A stretch of DNA of 64,000 bases from Roseivivax halotolerans (GCF_900115815.1 NZ_FOXV01000001.1:248001-312000); one strand, 5' to 3'. Counted from the stretch's first letter, positions 51,762 to 61,544 are shown. Numbers and translations: made by a program. Notes: generated by a model from the letters alone, not told the origin.

Positions 51762-54056
51762 ATGGCACAGATACCCACAAAGGCGCAGATCCTCGACTGG
51801 ATCTCCGAGAACCCCACCCAGACCGCCAAGCGCGATATTGCGAAGGCGTTCGGGATCAAGGGGGCGCAGCGCATCGACCTCAAGAAGCTTCTGAAAGAGC
51901 TCGAGGACGAAGGGCATCTCGAAAAGCGCAAGAAGACTTACCGCGACCCTGATCGTCTGCCGCCGGTCAGCGTTCTCGAAGTGCTGGAGCCGGACGCGGA
52001 TGGCGATCTCTATGCCAAGCCGATGGAATGGCATGGCGAGGGTCGCGAGCCGCGTGTTCTGATGGTCACGCGACAGAGCGATGCCGCGCTCGGTGCCGGT
52101 GACCGTATCCTCGCCCGGCTGCAACAGGTTCGCGAAGAGGGCCACGATTACGAGGCGCGGCTGATCCGCAAGATCGGTGCGACGCCCAAGAAGATCGTCG
52201 GCATCTACAAGAAGGCTTCCGAAGGCGGGCGAATTGCCCCCATCGACAAGGGCTCCGACAGCGAATGGCGCGTGGCCGCGGATGCGACGGGCGGCGCGCA
52301 GGACGGCGAGCTTGTCGAAGCGGAACAGATCGGCCCGCGCGGCCGCATGGGTGCGCCCCGGGCCCGCATCACGCTCCGGATCGGCGACCCCTCGGAGCCG
52401 CGCGCGGTCTCGCTCATCGCGATCCATCAACACGGCATCCCGGACGACTTCCCGCCCGAGGTGCTGGCAGAGGCCGACCGGATGAAGCCGGCGGGCCTCA
52501 AGGGCCGGACCGATCTGCGCGACCTGCCGCTCGTTACGATTGACCCAGCCGACGCACGGGATCACGACGACGCGGTCTATGCCGCGCCTGACGATGATCC
52601 GAAGAACGAAGGCGGGCATATCCTCTGGGTCGCCATCGCCGATGTCGCCCATTACGTGACCACGGGCTCGGCGCTCGACCGCGAGGCGCGGCAGCGCGGC
52701 AATTCGAGCTACTTCCCCGATCGCGTCGTGCCGATGCTGCCCGACCGGCTTTCGGGCGATCTGTGTTCGCTGCACGAGGGTGTGCCGCGCGCCTGCCTCG
52801 CGGTGCGAATGGTGCTCGATGCCGAAGGCACCAAGAAGAGCCACAAATTCGTGCGGGGGCTCATGCGCTCTCCGGCTTCGCTGACCTACCAACAGGCGCA
52901 GGCCGCATTCGACGGTGAGCCTGACGAGGCGACCGAGCCCCTGCTCGATGATGTCATCAAACCGCTCTATGAGGCCTACTTCGCCCTACGTTCGGCACGT
53001 GGCCGTCGGCAACCGCTCGAGCTCGACCTGCCTGAGCGGCGGATTTCGCTGTCCGAAGACGGCACGGTAGAGAGCGTGAACTTCGTCGACCGGCTGGATG
53101 CACACCGCATGATCGAGGAGTTCATGGTGCTGGCCAACGTCGCTGCCGCCGAAACCCTGATCGCCAAGAAGACACCGCTTCTGTTCCGCGTCCACGAAGA
53201 GCCGCCGCAGGACAAGCTCGACTCCTTGCGCGACACCGCAGAGGCGGCGGGCCTGACGCTGGCCAAAGGCCAGGTGCTCAAGACCGCGCATCTCAACCAG
53301 CTTCTCCTGCAGGCCGCTGGCAGCGACGAGGCCGAGCTCATCAACCTCTCGACCCTCCGTGCAATGACACAGGCTTATTACAGCCCCAAGAATTTCGGCC
53401 ATTTCGGTCTCGCGCTGCAGAACTACGCGCATTTCACCTCGCCGATCCGGCGCTACTCGGACCTCATCGTGCACCGGGCGCTGATCTCGGCGCATGGCTG
53501 GGGCGATGACGGGCTGACCGAGGGCGATCTCGAAGCGCTGGAGCAGACCGCGACACACATCTCTGAGACCGAGCGCCGCTCTATGGTGGCCGAGCGCGAT
53601 ACGACCGACCGCTATCTCGCGGCGTATCTGTCGGACCGCGTCGGCGCGGAATTCACCGGGCGCATCTCGGGCATCGCCAAGTTCGGCGTGTTCGTGAAGC
53701 TCGACGAGACAGGCGCGGACGGGCTCGTGCCCATTCGCAACCTCGGGCGGGAATACTTCCACTTCGACCGCGAGGAAGGCACGCTCATGGGGGCCGATAC
53801 CGGCACCGTGATCGGCCTTGGTCAGCGCGTGCGCGTCAAGCTGATCGAAGCTGCACCGGTCACCGGCGGGATCGCCTTCGACCTTCTGGAACTCGAGGAT
53901 CGCGAGATGCCGCAAGGCGGTGGTCGCGGCTCGAGCCGGCGCCGTCCAGGTACCGCACCGTCGCGTGGCAAAGGCAAGCCGCCCAAGCGCAAGCTCGCCC
54001 GCGCCAGGAAGAAAGACGCCAAGGTCCGCAAGACGCGGGAGCGGCGCGCGAAGTGA
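51762..54056 (+). CDS. rnr: Ribonuclease R
   Basis: A 764-residue 3'-5' exoribonuclease of the RNB family. An N-terminal helix-turn-helix-like domain (KAQILDWISENPTQTAKRDIAKAFGIKG) precedes cold-shock domains. The RNB catalytic core has the acidic cluster TIDPADARDHDDAVYA near residue 265 and HFTSPIRRYSDLIVHRAL. An S1 domain (FTGRISGIAKFGVFVKLDE) follows, then a Lys/Arg-rich tail. The ATG at 51762 is preferred over a GTG twelve codons upstream because MAQIPTKAQIL is the expected beginning; neither has a strong ribosome-binding site. Degrades structured RNA. Confidence 0.95.
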   Translation: MAQIPTKAQILDWISENPTQTAKRDIAKAFGIKGAQRIDLKKLLKELEDEGHLEKRKKTYRDPDRLPPVSVLEVLEPDADGDLYAKPMEWHGEGREPRVLMVTRQSDAALGAGDRILARLQQVREEGHDYEARLIRKIGATPKKIVGIYKKASEGGRIAPIDKGSDSEWRVAADATGGAQDGELVEAEQIGPRGRMGAPRARITLRIGDPSEPRAVSLIAIHQHGIPDDFPPEVLAEADRMKPAGLKGRTDLRDLPLVTIDPADARDHDDAVYAAPDDDPKNEGGHILWVAIADVAHYVTTGSALDREARQRGNSSYFPDRVVPMLPDRLSGDLCSLHEGVPRACLAVRMVLDAEGTKKSHKFVRGLMRSPASLTYQQAQAAFDGEPDEATEPLLDDVIKPLYEAYFALRSARGRRQPLELDLPERRISLSEDGTVESVNFVDRLDAHRMIEEFMVLANVAAAETLIAKKTPLLFRVHEEPPQDKLDSLRDTAEAAGLTLAKGQVLKTAHLNQLLLQAAGSDEAELINLSTLRAMTQAYYSPKNFGHFGLALQNYAHFTSPIRRYSDLIVHRALISAHGWGDDGLTEGDLEALEQTATHISETERRSMVAERDTTDRYLAAYLSDRVGAEFTGRISGIAKFGVFVKLDETGADGLVPIRNLGREYFHFDREEGTLMGADTGTVIGLGQRVRVKLIEAAPVTGGIAFDLLELEDREMPQGGGRGSSRRRPGTAPSRGKGKPPKRKLARARKKDAKVRKTRERRAK

Positions 54057-54153
54057 GCCATCGGCGGGGCCTTGCTAAGGCTGCGACGGGCAGCTTTGCG
54101 GGACGGTGTCCTCCGGTTAGATTGGCCAAGCCACATATCGACAGGTTTTCTCG

Positions 54154-55452
54154 ATGAGATGCGCCAAGATCAGCTTCGCCCTCACCGTTCTCGCCAGCGC
54201 CGCCATCGCCGCGCCGGAGGTCTCGATGCGTCCGATGCCGCGCCCGATCGAAAGCCCTTCGGCGGCGGCGCAACCCTCCGCAACCGAGCCTGAAATGCGC
54301 CCCGCCGACCCTGCGGGCGAGCTCTCACAAGCCGGTTTCGAGGCATGGATCGCGTCGTTCCGGGACACCGCGATTGCCGAGGGTATCTCGGCGGACACGT
54401 TCGACACGGCGTTCGACGGGGCTGCTTTCGATCCTGTCATCGTCGAACGCGACCGTAGCCAGAACGAGTTCACAAAGACGATCTGGGATTACCTCGACAC
54501 CGCCGTCTCCGACACGCGGGTGGCCAACGGTCGCGCGGCGCTCGAAGAACGGGCTGAGGTGCTGGAGGCGATCGAGGCGGAATATGGGGTCCGCAAGGAA
54601 ATCGTTACGGCGATCTGGGGGCTGGAATCGGCCTATGGCGGCTACAAGGGCACCACCCCGACGCTCGCAGCGCTTGCGACGCTGGCCTATGAGGGTCGCC
54701 GTGCGGAGTTCTTCGAGAACGAGGTGCTCGCCGCGCTCAATATTCTCCAAGCGGGCGATACCGATGTCGGCTCGCTGCGCGGCTCCTGGGCGGGCGCGAT
54801 GGGGCATACACAGTTCATGCCGTCTTCCTATCTGCGGCTGGCCGTGGATTGGACGGGCGATGGAAAGCGCGACATCTGGGGCAGCGATCCCTCCGACGCG
54901 CTCGCATCGACAGCCGCCTATCTGAAGGAGAACGGCTGGCAGACCGGCGTGCCCTGGGGCGTCGAAGTATTGCTGCCCTCAGATTTCGACTGGATGAGCG
55001 CCCGGCGGGACAACGTGATGAGCCTCGAGGCATGGCGCGAGGCGGGCGTGACGCCTGTCGGTCAGCCGGAGATCCCGGACGGCACCGGCCTCTCGCTTCT
55101 CTTGCCTGCGGGCGCGGACGGCGCGGCCTTTCTGATCTCAGACAATTTCGAGGTGCTCGAGAGCTACAACACCGCGGACGCCTACGTGATCGCCGTGGGG
55201 CACCTGGCCGACCGGCTCGCCGGGGCCGGGCCGCTGACGAATTCCTGGCCACGGGCGGACCGCGCGCTCACCTTTGACGAGCGGATCGAGCTGCAAGAGC
55301 GCCTGCGCGACGCGGGGTTCGACCCCGAAAAGATCGACGGCCGGATCGGGCCGCTCACCATCTCGGCGGTGCGCGACTACCAATCGGCGCAAGGCTTGCG
55401 GCCGGACGGCTATGTCTCGTTGAACGTGCTGACTCACCTGCGGGACGGCTGA
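54154..55452 (+). CDS. Lytic murein transglycosylase (MltB family) with peptidoglycan-binding domain
   Basis: A 432-residue exported enzyme: a signal peptide (about 1-19), a Pro/Ala-rich linker, an MltB-type catalytic domain from about 60, and a C-terminal peptidoglycan-binding domain (ELQERLRDAGFDPEKIDGRIGPLTISAVRDYQ). The catalytic Glu is in IWGLESAYGGYKG, and the substrate-groove motifs GSWAGAMGHTQFMPSSY and DIWGSDPSDALASTAAYL are typical. It cleaves glycan strands to 1,6-anhydromuropeptides in the periplasm. It is monocistronic in appearance, between rnr and a converging small secreted-protein gene. Confidence 0.93.
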   Translation: MRCAKISFALTVLASAAIAAPEVSMRPMPRPIESPSAAAQPSATEPEMRPADPAGELSQAGFEAWIASFRDTAIAEGISADTFDTAFDGAAFDPVIVERDRSQNEFTKTIWDYLDTAVSDTRVANGRAALEERAEVLEAIEAEYGVRKEIVTAIWGLESAYGGYKGTTPTLAALATLAYEGRRAEFFENEVLAALNILQAGDTDVGSLRGSWAGAMGHTQFMPSSYLRLAVDWTGDGKRDIWGSDPSDALASTAAYLKENGWQTGVPWGVEVLLPSDFDWMSARRDNVMSLEAWREAGVTPVGQPEIPDGTGLSLLLPAGADGAAFLISDNFEVLESYNTADAYVIAVGHLADRLAGAGPLTNSWPRADRALTFDERIELQERLRDAGFDPEKIDGRIGPLTISAVRDYQSAQGLRPDGYVSLNVLTHLRDG

Positions 55453-55467
55453 CGCAGACGAGTTCGC

Positions 55468-55953
55468 TTACCGCGATCCCTGCGACTCGCAGCGACCACC
55501 GGTGAAACAGGAGGTCACCGTCTCGATCTGTTCGGCGGTCGGGCGCGGATAGATGAATCCGGGACAGGGGCTCGCGAGAGCGATGTATCCCTCGCCTTCC
55601 TGCTCGAGAAACATGAGGTAGTCTTCTCCGCTTTCCGCCCCCGCACACCAGGGACCAAGGCAGAGCGCGCGCAGCGTGATAGTGCGCTCGAAAGGTTGGG
55701 CGAAGCCGTCCGGTCCGAGCGAGCGACCCGAGATACGTGCCGGGATATCGGTCTGCGGCGGTTGCTGCTGCGAGAGATCCTCGCGCGGCAGGCGGCTTTC
55801 ATCAAAGGTCATTCGGCCCAGAACGATGATCCAGGGGTCCTCGTCTGACTCGGCCTGGCGGAACTCACGCGCCACATCGGCAGGCATGCAGGAGAGCGCC
55901 AGCGCCGGGCCTCCACTTAAGGCGAGCATCAGGCCGGCAATGACGCGCATCAT
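55468..55953 (-). CDS. Exported protein of unknown function
   Basis: A 161-residue secreted protein: a signal peptide (residues 1-20, ending ALALS) and a small domain with six to seven Cys (SCMPAD, RALCLGPWCAG, SPCPGF, TSCFTGGRC) likely disulfide-linked. No family is recognised. The start ATG shares one base with the rppH stop (TGATG), so it is coupled to rppH. A second ATG follows at once. Function unknown; periplasmic or extracellular. Confidence 0.7.
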   Translation of the reverse strand: MMRVIAGLMLALSGGPALALSCMPADVAREFRQAESDEDPWIIVLGRMTFDESRLPREDLSQQQPPQTDIPARISGRSLGPDGFAQPFERTITLRALCLGPWCAGAESGEDYLMFLEQEGEGYIALASPCPGFIYPRPTAEQIETVTSCFTGGRCESQGSR

Positions 55954-56447
55954 CAGAGCTTCTCCCGGAATTCGGCGATGACCTGTTCATAAACGGGTCT
56001 TTTGAACGGCACGATCTGGTCGATCACCTCATCGGCGGGAAGCCAACGCCATTCGGTGAATTCCTGATGCGCGTCGGCATCGAGCCGGATCTGGTCGTCG
56101 GAGCCGTGAAAGCGCAGCAGGAACCATTTCTGCTCCTGGCCCTTGTACCGGCCTTTCCAGATGCGCGGAACGATGTCGTGCGGCAGATCGTACGCGATCC
56201 AGCCTTCGGTTTCCGCCTCGACCGTTACGAGGTCCGGCGTGACGCCCGTCTCTTCGGTCAGTTCCCTGAGCGCGGCGGTGCGCGGCTCCTCGCCCTTGTC
56301 GATTCCGCCTTGCGGCATTTGCCAGGCCGGCGGCTCGTGCGGTTGGCGGTCCGCGCGCTGGCCGACGAAGGCATGACCGGCGGCGTTCACCAGCATCACG
56401 CCTACATTGCGGCGATAAGGCAGCGCGGCGATCTCTTCAGGGCTCAT
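55953..56447 (-). CDS. rppH: RNA pyrophosphohydrolase (Nudix)
   Basis: A 164-residue Nudix hydrolase of the RppH/IalA type, which removes pyrophosphate from 5' ends of RNA or cleaves dinucleoside polyphosphates. The Nudix box reads [23 protein letters not shown] at about 48-70. The N-terminus [21 protein letters not shown] and the WQMPQGG entry are characteristic. Length matches RppH (160-176). Its stop overlaps the start of the small secreted-protein gene; a terminator for ctpA lies just upstream. Confidence 0.95.
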   Translation of the reverse strand: MSPEEIAALPYRRNVGVMLVNAAGHAFVGQRADRQPHEPPAWQMPQGGIDKGEEPRTAALRELTEETGVTPDLVTVEAETEGWIAYDLPHDIVPRIWKGRYKGQEQKWFLLRFHGSDDQIRLDADAHQEFTEWRWLPADEVIDQIVPFKRPVYEQVIAEFREKL

Positions 56448-56463
56448 GGGCGCCTCGGTGCTG

Positions 56464-56494
56464 AAAAGGCGCGGGAGGGGTGTTCCCGCGCCTT
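56464..56494 (-). terminator. Rho-independent terminator of the ctpA transcript
   Basis: A perfect 11-bp stem AAGGCGCGGGA / TCCCGCGCCTT with a 7-base loop lies 13 bases after the ctpA stop. It is followed by TTTTC on the minus strand. It separates ctpA from rppH. Confidence 0.85.
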
Positions 56495-56506
56495 CTGTCT
56501 CTTCAC

Positions 56507-57916
56507 TTATTCGCTTTGCGAGCTGTCCTCGCCATCGCCGCTTTCGGGCGCGACGATCGCGCCTTGGCTCAGCGCACGAACCTCGGGGCCCAGAGCCGAC
56601 AGGCCCTTGAGGATGTCGATCGCGTAAGCGAGCTGGTAATCCTCTTCGCGGAGTGCCGCGGCCTCCTCGGCCTTCTCGCGGTCTTCCTCGATCTGGCGAG
56701 CCTCGTCCTCGCTGAGGCTGTCATTTCCGAGCGCGCCGCGTAGGTCCGACTCGGAGCGCGTCGGCAGGCCGGATGCCTCTTCATCGGCCTCCTCGTCGAC
56801 CGGATTGCGGTTGGGCTGCGCCACGATGATGTCGGGCGAGACGCCAAGCGCCTGGATCGAGCGACCGGACGGAGTGTAATAGCGCGCCGTGGTCAGACGC
56901 ATCGCGCCCTCGCCCCGAAGCGGCATAACCGTCTGCACGGATCCCTTGCCAAAGCTCTTGGTGCCGACGACGATGGCGCGGCGGTGATCCTGCAGCGCCC
57001 CTGCCACGATCTCGGACGCAGACGCCGAGCCGCCGTTGATCAGGACAACGATCGGCTTGCCTTCGGCCAGATCGCCCTCTTCTGCATTGTAGCGATCGCC
57101 ATCCGCCGGGTCACGCCCACGAGTCGAGACGATCTCACCTGCATCGAGGAAGGCGTCGGATACCTCGATGGCCTGGTTCAAGAGGCCACCCGGATTGTTC
57201 CGCAGGTCGATGACGAACCCGTTGACGTTCTCCATACCGCCAAGCGCCTCGACCTCTTCGCGAAGGCCCGATTCCAGGTTCGGGAAGGTCTGATCGTTGA
57301 AGGTCGTGATCCGCAGGACCACGGTCTGGCCTTGCGTGCGGGTCCGCACCGCGGTCAGCGTGATCGTATCGCGCACGATCTCGACGTCGAAGGGTTCTGC
57401 CTCGCCTTCGCGCACGACCGTGATAACGATCTCGGAGCCGACCGGCCCGCGCATCATGTCGACCGCCTCGTCGAGCGTCAGGCCCAGCACAGACTCGCCG
57501 TCGACATGGGTGATAAAGTCGCCCGCCTCGATCCCGGCCTCGTCGGCAGGAGTGCTGTCGATCGGAGAGACAACTTTCACGAAGCCGTCTTCCTGCGTCA
57601 CCTCGATGCCGAGTCCGCCGAATTCACCGCGCGTCTGCACGCGCATGTCGGCTGCGTCGTCGGGCGAGAGGTAGCTCGAATGCGGGTCGAGCGAGGTCAG
57701 CATGCCGTCGATGGCCGCCTCGATCAGTTCTTCCTCGTTCACCTGCTCGACATATTGCGCCCGGACGCGTTCGAAAATGTCGCCGAACAGGTCGAGCTGT
57801 TCGTAGACACTGGCGTTTCGCTGCTCTTCCTGGGCCAGAAGCGGGCCGACGAATTGTGTCGTCGCGACGATTCCGGCGATCGTGCCGCCGGCCGCGGCCA
57901 TGACGAATTTCTTCAT
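56507..57916 (-). CDS. ctpA: S41 family carboxy-terminal processing protease
   Basis: A 469-residue exported serine protease: an N-terminal signal/anchor (residues 1-29), a PDZ domain (about 95-175, with [12 protein letters not shown]), and a C-terminal S41 catalytic domain. The Ser-Lys dyad is visible as GGSASASE (Ser299) and [11 protein letters not shown] (Lys324), 25 residues apart as in Prc/CtpA. An acidic, coiled tail (about 380-469) follows. It degrades periplasmic proteins, including peptidoglycan hydrolases in some bacteria, consistent with its envC-like neighbour seven bases upstream. Confidence 0.95.
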   Translation of the reverse strand: MKKFVMAAAGGTIAGIVATTQFVGPLLAQEEQRNASVYEQLDLFGDIFERVRAQYVEQVNEEELIEAAIDGMLTSLDPHSSYLSPDDAADMRVQTRGEFGGLGIEVTQEDGFVKVVSPIDSTPADEAGIEAGDFITHVDGESVLGLTLDEAVDMMRGPVGSEIVITVVREGEAEPFDVEIVRDTITLTAVRTRTQGQTVVLRITTFNDQTFPNLESGLREEVEALGGMENVNGFVIDLRNNPGGLLNQAIEVSDAFLDAGEIVSTRGRDPADGDRYNAEEGDLAEGKPIVVLINGGSASASEIVAGALQDHRRAIVVGTKSFGKGSVQTVMPLRGEGAMRLTTARYYTPSGRSIQALGVSPDIIVAQPNRNPVDEEADEEASGLPTRSESDLRGALGNDSLSEDEARQIEEDREKAEEAAALREEDYQLAYAIDILKGLSALGPEVRALSQGAIVAPESGDGEDSSQSE

Positions 57917-57923
57917 TCCAAAG

Positions 57924-59042
57924 TCATCCCTTGTCGGTTGCGAACCAGTCCAGCGGATCCACGGGACGGTCTCCCTCTCTCACCTCTATATAGAGCGTTT
58001 CGGGCCGGGCGTTTCCACCCCCCGAATTGGGCTGTAACACAGAGGTGTCTTCGGCCCCGCCCGCCATGAGCCCCACTGGCGCCCCGGCGGGCAGAACCTG
58101 CCCCGTCTCACCGTAGACCGTGTCGAGCCCTGCAAAGACGAACAACAGATCGGCGCGCGGCTCAAGGATGATGACAAGACCGTAATCCAGCAGCGGACCG
58201 CGATAGCGCACCGTCGCAGCGGCGGGTGTCGTGACCAACGCGCCCGGCGCGGTCGCGAGCACGATACCCGGACGCGCGACGCCAGCGGCATCTTCTTCTC
58301 CAGCGCGCCGCAGGATCTGACCCGAAGCCGGCAAAGCCAGGTCGCCCTTTGCCAGCGTCGCACCGGTTTCGGGAGCGGTTTCGCCCTCGGTAATCTCGGC
58401 AAGGCCGCTCGCAAAACCGTCCAGCGTCTCCGTCGCGCCGATCAGGATCGCGGTCTTGACCGGATCCTCGGTGAAGCGCTGCGGCAGGTCGGTGCGGTCG
58501 GCCACTGCCTGGCTGAGCGCCGCGCGCGCCTCCTGCACCCCCTGCAGGCCGTCGCGCAATGTCTCCGCCGCGTTCTCCTGCAGGATACGCAGATCCTCAA
58601 CTTCCTCGAGATCCGCGCGAAGTGCGAGGGCGCGGGCTGCAAGGCCGGGCGTGACCGAGGCGACGAGCATCCCCGCGCGAGCCGCGCCGACTGGGCCATC
58701 CGGATGAAGAAGCTGCTGGGTCACGTCGCTGCGGCCCAAGGACTGAAGCGCCGAGAGCAGCTCTGCGACCTCCGTCTCGCGCGCTGCGAGATCGCGGCGC
58801 AGGCCCGCCTCGCGGATCGCGGCATCGCGCAGCCCGTCCCGCATGGCAACCAGTCCATCCTCATAGGCGCGGATCGTGTCGGTGAGCGCCGCGACGCGAT
58901 CCGAGGCACGATCCGCGACCGCGAGATCTTCGGCCGCCCGCTCCAGCGCCACGGCCGCGGCTCTCGCGCGTTCGCCTGCATCCTGTGCCTCGGCAGTGCC
59001 GCTCACGGCCAGACAAAGAACTATGGCCGCCGCTCGGATCAT
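57924..59042 (-). CDS. EnvC-like murein hydrolase activator
   Basis: A 372-residue exported protein: a signal peptide (residues 1-19), a long Ala/Glu/Arg coiled coil (20-200), and a C-terminal LytM (M23) fold. The domain has VRYRGPLLDYGLVIILEPRADLLFVFAGLD where active M23 enzymes have two zinc His motifs; here the His residues are missing. It is thus a non-catalytic LytM factor that should activate amidases in cell division, as EnvC does. It overlaps gpmI by 4 bases upstream and lies 7 bases from ctpA, a usual alphaproteobacterial order. Confidence 0.88.
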   Translation of the reverse strand: MIRAAAIVLCLAVSGTAEAQDAGERARAAAVALERAAEDLAVADRASDRVAALTDTIRAYEDGLVAMRDGLRDAAIREAGLRRDLAARETEVAELLSALQSLGRSDVTQQLLHPDGPVGAARAGMLVASVTPGLAARALALRADLEEVEDLRILQENAAETLRDGLQGVQEARAALSQAVADRTDLPQRFTEDPVKTAILIGATETLDGFASGLAEITEGETAPETGATLAKGDLALPASGQILRRAGEEDAAGVARPGIVLATAPGALVTTPAAATVRYRGPLLDYGLVIILEPRADLLFVFAGLDTVYGETGQVLPAGAPVGLMAGGAEDTSVLQPNSGGGNARPETLYIEVREGDRPVDPLDWFATDKG

Positions 59043-60550
59043 CGCCGGATCAGGCTCTTGCCGGTCATCTCATCGGGTGCCTCGAGCCCCATCAGCTCCA
59101 GCAGCGTCGGTGCAAGGTCGGCCAAGCGACCATCGGCGAGCGCGGACCCCTCGGGCCCACCCGCAAGGATCACAGGCACTGGATTGAGTGTATGCGCCGT
59201 GTGCGCCCCGCCGGTCTCGGGATCGACCATGACATCGCAATTGCCATGGTCGGCAGTGATGATCATCGCACCGCCCGCCGCGTCCATCGCCTCGAGCGCC
59301 CGGCCGAGTCCCTCGTCGACCACCTCGCAGGCGCGGATCGCGGCATCAAGATCACCTGTATGACCCACCATGTCCGGATTGGCGTAGTTCACGACGATCA
59401 GATCATAGCCCGCCTCGATCGCCTCGACGAATTTTTCGGTCACCGCGGGCGCGCTCATCTCCGGCTGCAGGTCATAGGTCGCGACATCCGGAGATTTGGG
59501 CATATGCCGATCCTCACCCTCTTCCGGCACTTCCTTGCCGCCATTGAGGAAGAAGGTGACATGCGGGTATTTTTCCGTCTCGGCGAGCCGGAACTGGCGC
59601 AGCCCGTGTTGCGCGACCCATGCGCCGAGCGTGTTGACGATCTCGCGCTTGGGATAGGCGGTCGCCATGTAGCCGTTATGAGCATCGCTGTACTCGACCA
59701 TGCCGAGAAGCGCCGACATCTCAGGACGCGTCCGCTCGAAACCGTCGAACTCGGGCGCGCCCAGCGCCGCGAGGATCTCTCGCGCCCGGTCGGCCCGGAA
59801 GTTGAGACAAAAAAGCCCATCGCCTTCCGCGATGCCATCATAGCCTTCGATCACGGTCGCTGGGATGAACTCGTCCGTCTTGCCGCTCTCATAGGCTTGC
59901 GCGACCGCCTCAGCGGGCGTGCTTGCGCTTTGACCGTTTCCTTCGGCGATGGCGTCGAAGGCCGTCTTCACGCGGTCCCAGCGGTTGTCGCGGTCCATCG
60001 CGAAATAGCGCCCGATCACCGTGCCGATGGCAGCCCCGTCCGGCAGACCGTCCACCAACTCCGACATGAAGCCATCCGCGCTTTTCGGCGCAACGTCGCG
60101 CCCGTCGGTGATCGCGTGAACGACGACGCTCAGCCCCTGTTCGGTCATCATCTTGGCCGCCGCGAGGAGATGTCGGATGTGCCCGTGCACACCCCCGTCC
60201 GAGACGACGCCAAAGAGGTGCGCGCGCCCGCCCGCGGTCTTTACCCGCGCGGCGAAGTCGAGAATGGCGGCATTGTCGAAGAACGAGCCATCCTCGATCG
60301 CGAGATCGATCTGCCCCAGATCCATCGCGACAACGCGCCCGGCACCGATATTGGTATGTCCGACCTCGGAATTGCCCATCTGCCCGGTCGGAAGCCCGAC
60401 GTCAGGCCCATGCGTCGTCAGCGTCGCGTTCGGACACTCCCGCATCAAACGGTCCATGTTCGGTGTTTTCGCAAGCGCGGGCGCGTTGGCCTCCCGGCTC
60501 CCGGAGAGCCCCCAGCCGTCGAGAATGGTGAGGATGACGGGTTTGGGCAT
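59039..60550 (-). CDS. gpmI: 2,3-bisphosphoglycerate-independent phosphoglycerate mutase
   Basis: A 503-residue two-metal glycolytic enzyme interconverting 3- and 2-phosphoglycerate. The phosphatase domain starts ILDGWGLSG (Asp11) with the catalytic Ser61 in GQMGNSEVGH. The transferase domain contains SDGGVHGH and TDGRDV. The C-terminal metal site has NYANPDMVGHTGD and ITADHGNCD. Length is standard (505-515). It heads the leftward gpmI-envC-like-ctpA run and lies next to an AT-rich island that starts at its 5' side. Confidence 0.97.
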   Translation of the reverse strand: MPKPVILTILDGWGLSGSREANAPALAKTPNMDRLMRECPNATLTTHGPDVGLPTGQMGNSEVGHTNIGAGRVVAMDLGQIDLAIEDGSFFDNAAILDFAARVKTAGGRAHLFGVVSDGGVHGHIRHLLAAAKMMTEQGLSVVVHAITDGRDVAPKSADGFMSELVDGLPDGAAIGTVIGRYFAMDRDNRWDRVKTAFDAIAEGNGQSASTPAEAVAQAYESGKTDEFIPATVIEGYDGIAEGDGLFCLNFRADRAREILAALGAPEFDGFERTRPEMSALLGMVEYSDAHNGYMATAYPKREIVNTLGAWVAQHGLRQFRLAETEKYPHVTFFLNGGKEVPEEGEDRHMPKSPDVATYDLQPEMSAPAVTEKFVEAIEAGYDLIVVNYANPDMVGHTGDLDAAIRACEVVDEGLGRALEAMDAAGGAMIITADHGNCDVMVDPETGGAHTAHTLNPVPVILAGGPEGSALADGRLADLAPTLLELMGLEAPDEMTGKSLIRR

Positions 60551-60620
60551 GGCGGTCCTTAAACGGTTGGCGTTTCCACATTTAGCTAACAGACAGGACG
60601 TACTATTAAAACAGTTTGAC

Positions 60621-60650
60621 CTGACCCTACACCTAAAAAGTCTTTACAAT
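60621..60650 (+). promoter_or_regulatory. Putative promoter of the AT-rich island
   Basis: A CTGACC -35-like hexamer (60621-60626) is followed after 18 bases by TACAAT (60645-60650), a good -10. It lies 25 bases upstream of the short leader frame and about 95 bases upstream of the glycosyltransferase start. Reasonable but unproven. Confidence 0.35.
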
Positions 60651-60674
60651 TCCGGCACTTAAGGAAATTTCGTT

Positions 60675-60749
60675 TTGAGCATTGACAGCACGAAGCTCAC
60701 CTCGGAAAACTTGCCGGAACTTGATCGCAGCTACGGATGTAGTCAATGA
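60675..60749 (+). CDS. Putative 24-codon leader ORF coupled to the glycosyltransferase gene
   Basis: A short frame starts with TTG at 60675, with AAGGA nine bases upstream. It has 24 codons (SIDSTKLTSENL then PELDRSYGCSQ) and stops with TGA overlapping the glycosyltransferase ATG (ATGA). An in-frame TAA at 60660 rules out a longer upstream protein. It may be a translated leader, or simply a remnant that places a stop by chance. Its base composition is nearer to the host than the island genes. The product has no recognisable family. Confidence 0.4.
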   Translation: MSIDSTKLTSENLPELDRSYGCSQ

Positions 60750-61522
60750 TAATAATCACTTGCGGAGATTCTAACTTTCTTTTTGCTCTGGAAGAAATTG
60801 AAAAAAATATTAGATTATTTTCTGGAGCCTATCCAGTCATTTATGATGTAGGACTCACCGAACGTGATCGTCAAAAGTTAAAATCAAACATCGTTAAATT
60901 GGATTTTGAGAGCTCATTCCGCAGCAAAACCGATGAAGGCTATATAAGAACACATCACAAACCAGCCGCAATTCGGCACGCACTTAAGAAATTCAATCAA
61001 CCTGTGCTATATCTTGACGCAGATATGCTTATTACGAAAAAGATTTCATATCAAAGCCTGCCTTTAGCCGACGTTGTTATTACTCCACGACATCCAAAAG
61101 AAATGAAAAGAGAAAGCCATATCAAGAACGGGCTTCTAAATGCGGGATTCCTTCTATTTAATAATAACGACAAATCTCTTGGGCTTCTTAATAAGTGGGC
61201 AGAGGAGTGTGGCGATACAAGAAAATCGGATCAAAAGGCTCTGTCAGATCTTACGCTCGGCTCAAACGAAGGGAAAGCAGGCCAGTATTACAAGGTCGAA
61301 GGCGCAGAAGTGGCTTGTATCGACCCTGTCTTGTGGAATGATGTGACCGGACGAACAGGGTACATATTGCACTTCAAAGGAATAGGACGAAATAGCGATA
61401 AAACCCGAAAGATTGCGAAGTGGAGAAGTACGGCGCACCGGCTACGAAAGTATGGGGCTTTGGGACAACTACAACTTCGAGCAAGACGGCTTTTATATAG
61501 TAGCGGCATAATAGAATATTAG
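60746..61522 (+). CDS. Nucleotide-diphospho-sugar glycosyltransferase-like protein
   Basis: A 258-residue GT-A fold-type protein. It opens with IIITCGDSNFLFALEEIEKN and carries a DxD motif in VLYLDADMLITKK (Asp91/Asp93), the nucleotide-sugar-metal site. LLNAGFLLFN follows about 50 residues later, as in GT8-like enzymes. The basic C-terminal tail (KIAKWRSTAHRLRKYG) may touch the membrane. Base composition and codons (ATA, TTA, AGA, AAA) are far more AT-rich than the surroundings. It pairs with a pyruvyltransferase-family gene downstream, so a surface polysaccharide role is likely; donor and acceptor unknown. Confidence 0.75.
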   Translation: MIIITCGDSNFLFALEEIEKNIRLFSGAYPVIYDVGLTERDRQKLKSNIVKLDFESSFRSKTDEGYIRTHHKPAAIRHALKKFNQPVLYLDADMLITKKISYQSLPLADVVITPRHPKEMKRESHIKNGLLNAGFLLFNNNDKSLGLLNKWAEECGDTRKSDQKALSDLTLGSNEGKAGQYYKVEGAEVACIDPVLWNDVTGRTGYILHFKGIGRNSDKTRKIAKWRSTAHRLRKYGALGQLQLRARRLLYSSGIIEY

Positions 61523-61544
61523 ATTATAAAAATTGGAATTTAAA

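Noticed and set aside
51381..52892. A 503-codon minus-strand frame opposite the GNAT and RNase R genes
   Set aside because: Composition artefact; both plus-strand genes have clear motifs.
57924..59042. Loss of zinc ligands in the LytM domain of the EnvC-like protein as a novel inactivation
   Set aside because: EnvC proteins are known to be non-catalytic amidase activators, so this is expected.
58985..60562. A 525-codon plus-strand frame opposite gpmI
   Set aside because: Shadow of gpmI; no motifs, no ribosome-binding site.
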